Below, one piece after another: positions 17,500-25,283 of a stretch of DNA of 64,000 bases (within the stretch, counting starts at the first letter, position 1; the number at the start of each line of letters is the position of its first letter). Location: positions 62,001 through 126,000 of the forward strand of contig UCHV01000014.1 in assembly GCA_900472395.1 (NCBI GenBank), read 5' to 3'. A program made the position numbers and the translations under genes. This DNA comes from Hyphomicrobiales bacterium. GTDB taxonomy: Bacteria; Pseudomonadota; Alphaproteobacteria; Rhizobiales; Rhizobiaceae. Under the pieces are notes generated by a model, which saw only the letters and a list, made by a program, of their open reading frames with translations, did no database searches and was not told where the DNA came from.

Positions 17500-19158
17500 A
17501 TGATACAATCCGACGGCGTGCATGACATGAAGAATTCCGAAAAGCAGGGGCCGGCCGAGGATGCCGCAGACCCGCATGCCGTCATCGAACTGACAGGCCA
17601 GCCGCTCGGTTTTCCCGAACTGATCCGCATTGGCCAAGGCAGCGTGCAGGTTACCGCTGATCCCGAAGGCCTGGACCGTGTGCGCGCCGCCCGTGCCGTG
17701 CTGGAAAAGGCAATCGACAACGGCATTCCCGTTTATGGCGCCACCACCGGCGTTGGTGCGATGAAGGATGTCGCCTGGTCGCCCGAAGAACTGGACGCGT
17801 TCAATCTCGGCCTCGTGCGTGCCCACCATTTCGGCACAGGCGAACCGTTTCCCATATCCGTGGTGCGCAATGCCATGGCCCTGCGCGTCAACACGGCGCT
17901 GACCGGTTATGTCGGTTGCTCGACCGATCTGGTCGAAGCCTATCTCGCGCTGCTGGCCGCCGATGTGATCCCGGTCGTGCGGCGCACCGGCTCCATCGGC
18001 TGCGCCGATATCGGCCTGATGGGCCAGATCGGGGCGGTTCTGACCGGCGTCGGAGAGGCACATTTTCGCGGCCAGCGGCTACCCGCCGCGCAAGCTTTCG
18101 AGGCAGCGGGATTAAAACCGTTCAAGATGGCGCCACGCGACAGTCTTGCTTCGCTCAGCGTCAATTCCGTGAGTTTTGCTGCCGCCGCCGAAGCGACGCG
18201 CGCTGCAGCCGGCGCAATCCGCACCATGCTGGCGACGGGCTTGGCCGCATCGGCTGCGATGGGCGGTTCGCGCGATCCGTGGATTGCCGTTACCCATGTC
18301 GGTACGCCGCGTGAAAAAATGATCGGCAAATGGCTGTGCAACGCCTCCGACGGATGGACGGAGGGCGGGCAGGATTGGCCGATAGCCACCCACGTGCAGG
18401 ATCCGTTGAGCCTGCGCATGATCGCGCAGGTGTTCGGATCGGTCTTCGAGGCGGTGCTGACGGCGGGGCACAAGGTTCTGGCCGCCACCGGGCGCTCGGA
18501 CGACAATCCCGTGATCGTCGATGGCCGCGTGCTGACCTCTGGCGGCTCGCTGCCGCTCGACGTGACCGTGCTTCTCGAATCCGCGTCGCTGACCATGGCG
18601 CATGCGGCCCGCAATGCCTTTAATCGCTGTGTGCTTCTGGGCAACGGCCAGCGTCGTGACCTGCCGGTAAACCTCGTGCCGCACGGACGCATCGCCACCG
18701 GTTTCGGGCCCATCATCAAACTGGCCGGGGAGATTTTTTCGCGTGTCCTGTCAATGACCAATCCGGTGTCTGCACAGTCTCTGGTCGTTTCCGGCGGCAT
18801 GGAAGACGAAGCGGCGTTTCTGCCGCTGGTCATAGAGCGGTTCGAACGACAGACACAGGCGCTGAAACGTCTTGCCGCCTTGGAGGAACTGCTGGCCGCA
18901 CAGGCCATGGATATCTGCGAGGACCGGCCGGACGGCGCAGCGAAGCTGGTTTATGACGTGGTTCGTCGGCATGCGGAATTTTACACCGTCGACCGGCCGC
19001 TTTCGGCAGAGGTGGAAGCGATAGAGCTGGACCTTGCCGCAGACGCATTCCTCACCGATCTTATCGCCATTTCGCCGATCCACGCGATCGATGATTTTTT
19101 CGCACTGGGCGGCCTCGGTAGCCAGGCGAGCGACAAGTCGCTCGGTTTTATCGGTTAA
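17500..19158 (+). CDS. HAL/PAL-family aromatic amino-acid ammonia-lyase homologue lacking the MIO triad
   Basis: 552 aa, with AGGAG upstream of the ATG at 17500; an ATG at 17527 is an alternative. The fold is recognisable: PVYGATTGVG (Tyr79) matches the catalytic Tyr loop, ASLSVNS (Asn222) the LLNGT region, VQDPLSLR (300-306) the QDPYSLR loop, SDDNP (333-337) and GGMEDEA (Glu435) the C-terminal acid. But the Ala-Ser-Gly that cyclises to the MIO cofactor is replaced: GSIG is followed by Cys168-Ala169-Asp170 (codons 18001-18009), and the loop Tyr is Leu302. A lyase without MIO would not work by the known mechanism, so it may bind an aromatic ligand or catalyse something else. It lies 93 bp after ubiB. 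Confidence 0.8.
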   Translation: MIQSDGVHDMKNSEKQGPAEDAADPHAVIELTGQPLGFPELIRIGQGSVQVTADPEGLDRVRAARAVLEKAIDNGIPVYGATTGVGAMKDVAWSPEELDAFNLGLVRAHHFGTGEPFPISVVRNAMALRVNTALTGYVGCSTDLVEAYLALLAADVIPVVRRTGSIGCADIGLMGQIGAVLTGVGEAHFRGQRLPAAQAFEAAGLKPFKMAPRDSLASLSVNSVSFAAAAEATRAAAGAIRTMLATGLAASAAMGGSRDPWIAVTHVGTPREKMIGKWLCNASDGWTEGGQDWPIATHVQDPLSLRMIAQVFGSVFEAVLTAGHKVLAATGRSDDNPVIVDGRVLTSGGSLPLDVTVLLESASLTMAHAARNAFNRCVLLGNGQRRDLPVNLVPHGRIATGFGPIIKLAGEIFSRVLSMTNPVSAQSLVVSGGMEDEAAFLPLVIERFERQTQALKRLAALEELLAAQAMDICEDRPDGAAKLVYDVVRRHAEFYTVDRPLSAEVEAIELDLAADAFLTDLIAISPIHAIDDFFALGGLGSQASDKSLGFIG

Positions 19159-19338
19159 GCCGGTGCGGGTTGTGACAGGTGGCTAGACGAAGTGGAGAAA
19201 AAAGGCGTGCCCCATATTCGGCTGTCGTGGCGGCGGCTGCGACGCGCGCGCGGTCATCATTCCGCCCTGATCTTCAGTCTCTGTTAAGGAATATAGTCCT
19301 TTCGCCTGGCGCGATCGCCTATCGATGGCGCATTCGGA

Positions 19339-19360
19339 ATATTGTCTTGTTTTACAATAT
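19339..19360. repeat. A/T-rich inverted repeat upstream of the coiled-coil membrane protein gene
   Basis: ATATTGT (19339-19345) and ACAATAT (19354-19360) form a perfect 7-bp inverted repeat with an 8-nt spacer, about 50 bp before the ATG at 19409. It could be an operator or a leader hairpin. The 250-bp gap suggests the next two genes have their own promoter. Confidence 0.45.
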
Positions 19361-19408
19361 GCGCATCGGCGGCGGTCCCGATCGATGCGCCGGCTCAATG
19401 GAGGCCTC

Positions 19409-20818
19409 ATGGCGCTTGGCGCTTCGCATCGTTTGACTGACGGCGTCGCGGCCGTCGAAACCATGACTCGTTTCGCGCTGGCCGTTCTGGCGCTGGCCTC
19501 CGGTGTCTATACCTATCTTGGTGCGCGAACGATCCTTGATGGTTCGCCTACCGCCGTGTTCTTTGCAGCGATCATCTATTCCGTCTCGGTCTCCGTCGGC
19601 ATCTATGCCTTCTGGTCCTACATGATGCGTTTCTATCCGCATGTGACCAGCCGCACCGGGAGAACCGGCCTGCTGTTCGTAATGGCCGCAGGCTGTGCGA
19701 TGATCATGGCGATGTCGAGTTGGCTGAACGCCGCCGCCCTTGCCGGTTCCGCCGCCGTCGAACGACATCTGGCGCAATCGGTGGAGGCCTATGCGGCCGA
19801 TCTCGACCGTGCCCACCAGAATGCACTTTCCGCGCAGAGCCTGCTGCCGGATATCCAGCGCGCTTCCGAACGCTTTTCGCAACTGGCCGCCGTCGAGCGG
19901 CAATCGGGTTCGCTGACCGGCACGACTGGATCCGGCAGTGTCGTGCAGCTGCTTACCCAGATGTCGTCGCAGATGAAATCGCTGGAAGGCAACCTCAATG
20001 CCTCGCGCGGTGAGGTGAGCGAACTGGTGGAACAGGGCCAGAAACGGCTGGAGACCATGCGCACCATCCTCTCGACACCGGGTTCAATCGAGCCGCGTGC
20101 CGACCAGTTTTCCAGCGAGGCCGTGGCGCTGACCAATGTCATGACGCAGCTTTCGCAGATGTCCATTGCGCCATCGATCCGCCGCGCCGCCGCCGACCTT
20201 TCGCTCGGCTTTATTGCACCGGTGCCGGATGGTGCGGCTCCCGATCTCGTCAACCGCCAGAACCAGGTGATGGAGACGGTGAAGGCATCTGTAGCAGCGC
20301 AATCGAAGGCGCTGGCCAAGGCAGCCGACGAAATCCTCGCTCGCCCGCCGGTGAACGAGCGCCGGTTCGTGCCAATGTCGCCTGCCGAGGCGGTGCTGCA
20401 ATATGCCTATGACTTCATTCCGGCATGGGCCGGTGCTATTTCCATCGACCTCCTGCCTGGCGTGATGGTGTTCATCCTCGCGATCGTTCATGGCTCCATT
20501 CGTCGCCAGGAAGAAGGCATGTCGTTTGCCGAACGGCTGACTGTGGCCGAACTGATGGAAACGCTGACGCTGCAGAAGGCGATTTCGGAAAAGGCAATCG
20601 AGGCCAGGGCCAACGGCCAGCCGAATGCCGAAGAGGCAGCGCTGGCGGCAGCGGAAGCGCGCGCGCAGCGCGAGACCGACATCGGTGGCCGCGCCGAAAG
20701 CAATGACGAGCATTTTTCACGCGACGAGCATCACCGCACAGTGGATGGCGATGATGCGCTTCACGCTACCAATGTCGCGAGCTTCGATCCGGCAAAAAAT
20801 CCACGCAAGGGCCCCTGA
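19409..20818 (+). CDS. four-TM membrane protein with a long coiled-coil domain, function unknown
   Basis: 469 aa from the ATG at 19409, which has GGAGG 5 bp upstream; the open frame extends upstream to 19325 without such support. Hydrophobic helices lie at about 19-41, 49-72 and 87-112, then a roughly 220-residue Ala/Gln/Ser-rich helical region (SVEAYAADLDRAHQNALSAQSLL, LTQMSSQMKSLEGNLNASRGEVSELVEQGQKRLETM) that looks coiled-coil and probably periplasmic. A fourth helix at about 339-363 (AGAISIDLLPGVMVFILAIVHGSI) is followed by a cytoplasmic Glu/Ala-rich tail. No enzyme motif is recognised. It ends 3 bp before the next gene, so the two are almost certainly one unit. Confidence 0.75.
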   Translation: MALGASHRLTDGVAAVETMTRFALAVLALASGVYTYLGARTILDGSPTAVFFAAIIYSVSVSVGIYAFWSYMMRFYPHVTSRTGRTGLLFVMAAGCAMIMAMSSWLNAAALAGSAAVERHLAQSVEAYAADLDRAHQNALSAQSLLPDIQRASERFSQLAAVERQSGSLTGTTGSGSVVQLLTQMSSQMKSLEGNLNASRGEVSELVEQGQKRLETMRTILSTPGSIEPRADQFSSEAVALTNVMTQLSQMSIAPSIRRAAADLSLGFIAPVPDGAAPDLVNRQNQVMETVKASVAAQSKALAKAADEILARPPVNERRFVPMSPAEAVLQYAYDFIPAWAGAISIDLLPGVMVFILAIVHGSIRRQEEGMSFAERLTVAELMETLTLQKAISEKAIEARANGQPNAEEAALAAAEARAQRETDIGGRAESNDEHFSRDEHHRTVDGDDALHATNVASFDPAKNPRKGP

Positions 20819-20821
20819 TCC

Positions 20822-21676
20822 GTGAACCAGTTCAGCCGATCAGTCGCCACCAATGTCACGGCTGAGCCAAAACCGCGCCGCAGCCTGAAACAGGTTCTGG
20901 TGTCTATCGATGATGGCGCCATCATGCGCACAGTCTTTTACATGCTGCTGGGCGCGGCAGTGACCTTTCTGACTTTCGATATCTACGAGACCGCCACGGC
21001 GAAACGCGACACGCGATTGCCGGGACACGACCCGCTGACGACGGATGCACCGGTTCTGCCGCCGGCGCTGACGGAAGGTGTTCCACATGCACCGCCGGTG
21101 GAACCGGCAAGCCCCGCAGAAGTGTTGCGCAAACCGATTACCTTCAACCTGATTGGCGGCGGTATTCTTCTGGCGGAAGGCGCAATCGATCCCGGTGCTG
21201 CCGACCGTTTCAGAACGGAGATCGAGGCGCGCGGTGAGTATGTGAAGACGGTGGCGCTGAATTCACCGGGCGGATCCGTCGAAGACGCCATCGCCATGTC
21301 GAAACTGATCCGCGAAAAGAAGCTGGTGACCCGGGTGAAGGAAAAGGCGCTTTGCGCTTCGTCCTGCCCGATCGTGTTTGCCGGTGGCGTGATGCGGATT
21401 GCGGAAAAGGATGCGGTGATCGGCGTACATCAGGTTTTCAACGGAAGTCGGGAACGGCCCTCGCCCGAAGAGGCGATGTCGGCGGCGCAATCCACCACCG
21501 CCCGCATTGCCCGGCATCTGGAAGAGATGGGCATTGGTGCAGGTGTGTGGCTGAAGGCGCTGGAGACCCCACCGGACCGGCTCTATTACCTGACGCCAAA
21601 AGAACTGGCGGAGTTCAAGCTGACCACTCCGGGGGTGACGCCCGCGGCGGCTGCAACACCGGCACGGCGCCCCTGA
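20822..21676 (+). CDS. membrane-anchored ClpP/crotonase-fold (COG3904-like) protein
   Basis: 284 aa from a GTG at 20822, 3 bp after the preceding stop. One TM helix (about 33-55, IMRTVFYMLLGAAVTFLTFD) is followed by a Pro-rich linker and a domain from about 105 to 265 with ClpP/SppA-like motifs. These are GAIDPGAADRFRTEI, VALNSPGGSVEDAIAMSKLI, CASSCPIVFAGGVMR (candidate nucleophile Ser181, in the place of ClpP's GxxAS) and VIGVHQVF (candidate His203). The N-in topology places the domain in the periplasm. It may be a serine peptidase acting on membrane or periplasmic substrates, perhaps on its coiled-coil partner. Protease activity is inference. Confidence 0.75.
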   Translation: MNQFSRSVATNVTAEPKPRRSLKQVLVSIDDGAIMRTVFYMLLGAAVTFLTFDIYETATAKRDTRLPGHDPLTTDAPVLPPALTEGVPHAPPVEPASPAEVLRKPITFNLIGGGILLAEGAIDPGAADRFRTEIEARGEYVKTVALNSPGGSVEDAIAMSKLIREKKLVTRVKEKALCASSCPIVFAGGVMRIAEKDAVIGVHQVFNGSRERPSPEEAMSAAQSTTARIARHLEEMGIGAGVWLKALETPPDRLYYLTPKELAEFKLTTPGVTPAAAATPARRP

Positions 21677-21763
21677 CAACAGAACATCGCGCCATCTATT
21701 TCGGACGATTGCAACTTCCGCCTCAAAGGCTTAGCTTCCGCCGACATCATTACGGGCAGAGCC

Positions 21764-22975
21764 ATGGATCTTTCGGGCAAACGTATTCTTCTCATCATCA
21801 GCGGCGGCATCGCGGCCTACAAGAGCCTCGACCTGATCCGTCGCCTGCGTGAGCGTGGCGCCGAAGTGCGGCCGGTAATGACGAAGGCGGCGCAGGAATT
21901 CGTGACGCCGCTTGCCGTCGGCGCCCTGTCTTCCGGCCATGTTTATACCGAGCTTTTTTCCCGTGAGGACGAGCAGGATGTCGGCCATATCCGGCTGGCC
22001 CGCGATTGCGACCTCGTTCTGGTGGCACCGGCAACCGCCAACCTGATGGCCAGGATGGCGCATGGTCTCGCCGACGATTTGGCAAGCACCATTCTGCTTG
22101 CAACAGATCGGCCGGTTCTGATCGCGCCCGCCATGAACCCGAAAATGTGGGAGGCTGCGGCAACCCGGCGGAATGTCGAGACGTTGAAGGCGGATGGCAT
22201 TTCCTTCATCGGCCCGATGGCGGGTGAAATGGCCGAAAGCAACGAGGCGGGCCTGGGTCGCATGGCCGAACCGTTACAGATCGTCGATGCCGCGATCCGC
22301 ATGTTCGATGGCGGAGCAAAGCCGCTCAGTGGTCGAAAGGCGATCGTCACCTCCGGACCGACACATGAGCCGATCGATCCCGTCCGTTATATCGCCAACC
22401 GTTCCTCCGGTCGTCAGGGGCATGCGATTGCCGCCGCATTGGCAAAACTCGGAGCCGATGTGACCCTGGTTTCCGGGCCGGTAACGATCCCTGCTCCAGC
22501 CGGAGTAACCATTCTGCATGTGGAGACGGCAAGCGAGATGCTGGACGCTGTAGAAACTCGGCTGCCGGCCGATATCGCCGTGATGGTGGCGGCGGTCGCG
22601 GACTGGCGTGTGGCGACATCGGCGGACCAGAAGATCAAGAAACAACCAGGCGAAGCCCCCGCTCCGTTGTTGCTGACGGAAAACCCGGACATTCTGAAGA
22701 CCGTGGGCCATCATGCGAAACGGCCGAAGCTGGTGGTGGGTTTTGCGGCGGAAACCCAAAATATCGAGGCCAACGGCCGCAGCAAACTGGAACGCAAGGG
22801 TGCCGACATGATCGTCGCAAATGACGTTTCGCCTCAGACCGGTGTGATGGGCGGCACGCGCAACCGGGTAAAGATCATTTCGGCTGACGGCGTCGATGCC
22901 TGGCCCGATCTTGGCAAGGACGAGGTGGCCGAGCGGCTGGCGGCACTGATCGCCGAGCGGCTGGCATCGAAATGA
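21764..22975 (+). CDS. coaBC: Bifunctional phosphopantothenoylcysteine decarboxylase/synthetase CoaBC
   Basis: 403 aa. The N-terminal CoaC flavoprotein half begins GKRILLIISGGIAAYKSLDLIRRL and carries the conserved His loop (AVGALSSGHVYTELFS), the VAPATANLMARMAHGLADDL segment and the PxMNxxMW clamp (PAMNPKMWE). The C-terminal CoaB half has VTSGPTHEPIDPVRYIANRSSG and VAAVADWRV. It makes 4'-phosphopantetheine from 4'-phosphopantothenate and cysteine for coenzyme A. It usually follows ubiB directly in rhizobia. Confidence 0.97.
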   Translation: MDLSGKRILLIISGGIAAYKSLDLIRRLRERGAEVRPVMTKAAQEFVTPLAVGALSSGHVYTELFSREDEQDVGHIRLARDCDLVLVAPATANLMARMAHGLADDLASTILLATDRPVLIAPAMNPKMWEAAATRRNVETLKADGISFIGPMAGEMAESNEAGLGRMAEPLQIVDAAIRMFDGGAKPLSGRKAIVTSGPTHEPIDPVRYIANRSSGRQGHAIAAALAKLGADVTLVSGPVTIPAPAGVTILHVETASEMLDAVETRLPADIAVMVAAVADWRVATSADQKIKKQPGEAPAPLLLTENPDILKTVGHHAKRPKLVVGFAAETQNIEANGRSKLERKGADMIVANDVSPQTGVMGGTRNRVKIISADGVDAWPDLGKDEVAERLAALIAERLASK

Positions 22976-22989
22976 CGAAGGGGACTGCC

Positions 22990-23355
22990 ATGAGCCTGTT
23001 TGCGAAAAAAGGTTTCGATGCCTTCATAAAAAAGCTGCCGGGAACCACTTTCGTCGATCAGTGGGACAGCCATGTTGCCAAGGTGGGCGAAAAAGCGTTT
23101 GCGCTGCTGGGCGACGGCGATGATGCGCATATCGTCGTCAAATGCGCGGAAGAAAGTTTCGAGATCCTGACGGCGCTCGAACGCATTGGACAGGCACCCT
23201 ATTTTGCCAAGCGCAAATGGGTGGAGATCCATGCCGGCTCTCCGTTATCAGAGGAGGAGGTCGCGCATTACATGACCCGATCCTATGAACTGGTGGCTGC
23301 GGGGCTGACGAAAAAGCTGCGCACGGAATTGGGCATCATCCTGCCGGGAAAATGA
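22990..23355 (+). CDS. MmcQ/YjbR family protein
   Basis: 121 aa from the ATG at 22990 (AGGGGAC upstream); an ATG at 22972 overlapping the coaBC stop is an alternative. GQAPYFAKRKWVEIHAGSPLSEEEVAHYMTRSYELVAAGLTKK matches the YjbR domain, in which a substrate-like protein alignment ends in the helix YxLVxxxLxKK. YjbR-fold proteins (CyaY-like) are often annotated as DNA-binding, but their role is not settled. It sits 14 bp after coaBC and is probably cotranscribed. Confidence 0.8.
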   Translation: MSLFAKKGFDAFIKKLPGTTFVDQWDSHVAKVGEKAFALLGDGDDAHIVVKCAEESFEILTALERIGQAPYFAKRKWVEIHAGSPLSEEEVAHYMTRSYELVAAGLTKKLRTELGIILPGK

Positions 23356-23376
23356 TCTGAAACCCCGGCTGGCCGA

Positions 23377-24183
23377 TCAGGCGGCTTCCGACAGCAGTTT
23401 CGGCTGAAACGTTTCCCGCACCATGCCGTCGTCGCAGAGTGTCACGGCAGTGCCGTCAGGAATTTCCATCCAGGCATCGATATCGTCGTTCAAGGGCTCG
23501 GACACGAGGCAATAACCGGGCGTATCGCCCATACGTCCACCCATAGGGGCCGCATAAAGCGTCGGCGGTTTATGGTCGGTGGCGTAACGCACGGCGTAAA
23601 GCTTTTCGCCATCGGAAAACGCAGCGGTAAAGCGAACCAACGCCTCGCCGCCATGACGATGGGAAAATTCCTCGACCGTTGCGATCGCTTCGGCCATCGC
23701 GCCAAGCGGATCGCTGTTCAGGCCGAAATGAAGCGCGAGCAGGAAAAGCAGTTCGGAATCGGTGGTGCCGGTGCGCGCATCGAAAAGTGCGTCCGGCAAA
23801 AGCGCTTCCATACGACGACGGATGCGGTCGAAACCGGCGATCTGTCCATTGTGCATGAACGACCAACGGCCGTGCACAAAAGGATGGCAGTTGTCGCGCC
23901 GCGTTCCTCCATTGGTGGCGGCGCGCACATGAGCGAGGAAAAGCGGGGAGCGGATCTGGCGCGCAATGCTGCGCAGATTGCAGTCCGACCATGCCGGCAG
24001 AATATCGCGATAACGACCCGGTTCGGGGTGATCGCCATACCAGGCAATGCCGAAACCATCGCCATTGGTGGCGGTCTTGGCGCGATTGGCGCAATGGGAT
24101 TGTTCGATCAGCGAGTGCGCAGGCGAGGATACAAGCTCTTCGAGATAAAGAGGGTTACCACGGTAGGCTGCCCAGCGGCACAT
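23377..24183 (-). CDS. class II glutamine amidotransferase (YafJ-like)
   Basis: 268 aa from the ATG at 24183, chosen because the N-terminal nucleophile Cys must follow Met (MCRWAAYRGNPLYLEEL); the ATG at 24192 would bury it. Ntn-hydrolase glutaminase motifs are present: NGDGFGIAWYG, FLAHVRAATNG, NCHPFVHGRWSFMHNGQI (oxyanion region) and GTTDSELLFLLAL. The protein ends without a second synthase domain, so it is a stand-alone glutaminase-fold enzyme whose acceptor is unknown. It is convergent with YjbR and divergent from otsB. Confidence 0.87.
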   Translation of the reverse strand: MCRWAAYRGNPLYLEELVSSPAHSLIEQSHCANRAKTATNGDGFGIAWYGDHPEPGRYRDILPAWSDCNLRSIARQIRSPLFLAHVRAATNGGTRRDNCHPFVHGRWSFMHNGQIAGFDRIRRRMEALLPDALFDARTGTTDSELLFLLALHFGLNSDPLGAMAEAIATVEEFSHRHGGEALVRFTAAFSDGEKLYAVRYATDHKPPTLYAAPMGGRMGDTPGYCLVSEPLNDDIDAWMEIPDGTAVTLCDDGMVRETFQPKLLSEAA

Positions 24184-24436
24184 GGATTTCACTGCTCCGA
24201 TAAAAGCCGCGACACAGCGGCGTGGATTTGAAGGGTCGATGTATTTGGCTAATGAAAAGTTAAACTAGCAGCATTCCCGACGGAATTGCGGCGGTCAGGG
24301 CATCACGTTTTGCAACGCATAAACATACTGCGACGCAATCAGCACGACCGAACGCTATCGTACGGAACGCCTCAGCTGCGTCCATTTGAGGGCAGCCGGG
24401 GTTGCCGCATCCCGGATGAGGCCTAGTTATCACCCC

Positions 24437-25246
24437 ATGTCTCAGCAAGCAAAATCTCGTGAAGCCACCCAGGTTGGCCGCTTTTCGTCGTCCGCGACAG
24501 CAGTTCTCGACCTTCTGCACGATGCGGGCCGCTACGCCCTTTTTCTCGATATCGATGGCACTTTGGTCGATCTCGCGGCAACACCGGATGCCATCGTGGT
24601 TGCGCCCGAACTGCCAAGCGACCTTGCGGCGGTTTCGAAAAAACTGGATGGCGCGCTGGCGCTGGTGACGGGGCGTGCGCTTCCCTATGCCGACGAACTG
24701 TTTGCCCCCCATCGTTTCCCCATTGCCGGCCTGCACGGTGCCGAGCAACGTATGGCGGATGGCACCGTGGATCGAGTGACGGTGACACCGGAATTCGAGG
24801 CGCTGAAAGCGGAGATCGCTGCAGAAGCGGCGCATTGGAATGGCGTATTGATCGAGGACAAGGGAGCCGCCGTCGGTGCGCATTACCGGCAGGCGCCTGA
24901 ACGGCAGAGCGAACTCGACGCCCTGATGGAAAGGGCTGCGCAGAAAGCCGGCAGCGAATTTTCCCTGCAGCGCGGCAAGATGGTGATCGAACTGCGGCCG
25001 GCGCGCGCGAGCAAAGGCGAGGCGGTAAAACGTTTTCTAAACGATGCCCCCTTTGCCGGTCGTCTGCCGATCGCCGTTGGCGACGATCTGACCGACGAGG
25101 CGATGTTCAGGACGGCCAACGCACTTGGCGGCCATTCCATTCGTATCGGCGACGAGACCCTTGCCGACGGCAGCACCACCGCAGCCACCATGCTCCTGTC
25201 CTCCGCTCAAGAGCTTCGCGATATTCTGGCCGGTCTTGCCCGCTAA
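24437..25246 (+). CDS. otsB: Trehalose-6-phosphate phosphatase OtsB
   Basis: 269 aa from the ATG at 24437 (starts at 24416 or 24386 are also possible; none has a strong ribosome-binding site). HAD motif I is ALFLDIDGTLVDLA, motif II is LVTGRA, then FPIAGLHGAEQR, ending with motif IV VGDDLTDEAMF. The product dephosphorylates trehalose-6-phosphate to trehalose. It is followed by otsA after 37 bp, so this is an otsB-otsA operon for osmoprotectant trehalose. Confidence 0.93.
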   Translation: MSQQAKSREATQVGRFSSSATAVLDLLHDAGRYALFLDIDGTLVDLAATPDAIVVAPELPSDLAAVSKKLDGALALVTGRALPYADELFAPHRFPIAGLHGAEQRMADGTVDRVTVTPEFEALKAEIAAEAAHWNGVLIEDKGAAVGAHYRQAPERQSELDALMERAAQKAGSEFSLQRGKMVIELRPARASKGEAVKRFLNDAPFAGRLPIAVGDDLTDEAMFRTANALGGHSIRIGDETLADGSTTAATMLLSSAQELRDILAGLAR

Positions 25247-25283
25247 GGGCCTGCCATACCCACATACTTGAAAGGAATTTGCC

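Noticed and set aside
15037..18063. 3-kb open frame on the minus strand opposite ubiE, ubiB and the lyase-like gene
   Set aside because: Its translation is rich in His/Arg/Gly/Gln with no recognisable domain and it lies wholly antisense to three clear genes; this is a codon-bias shadow.
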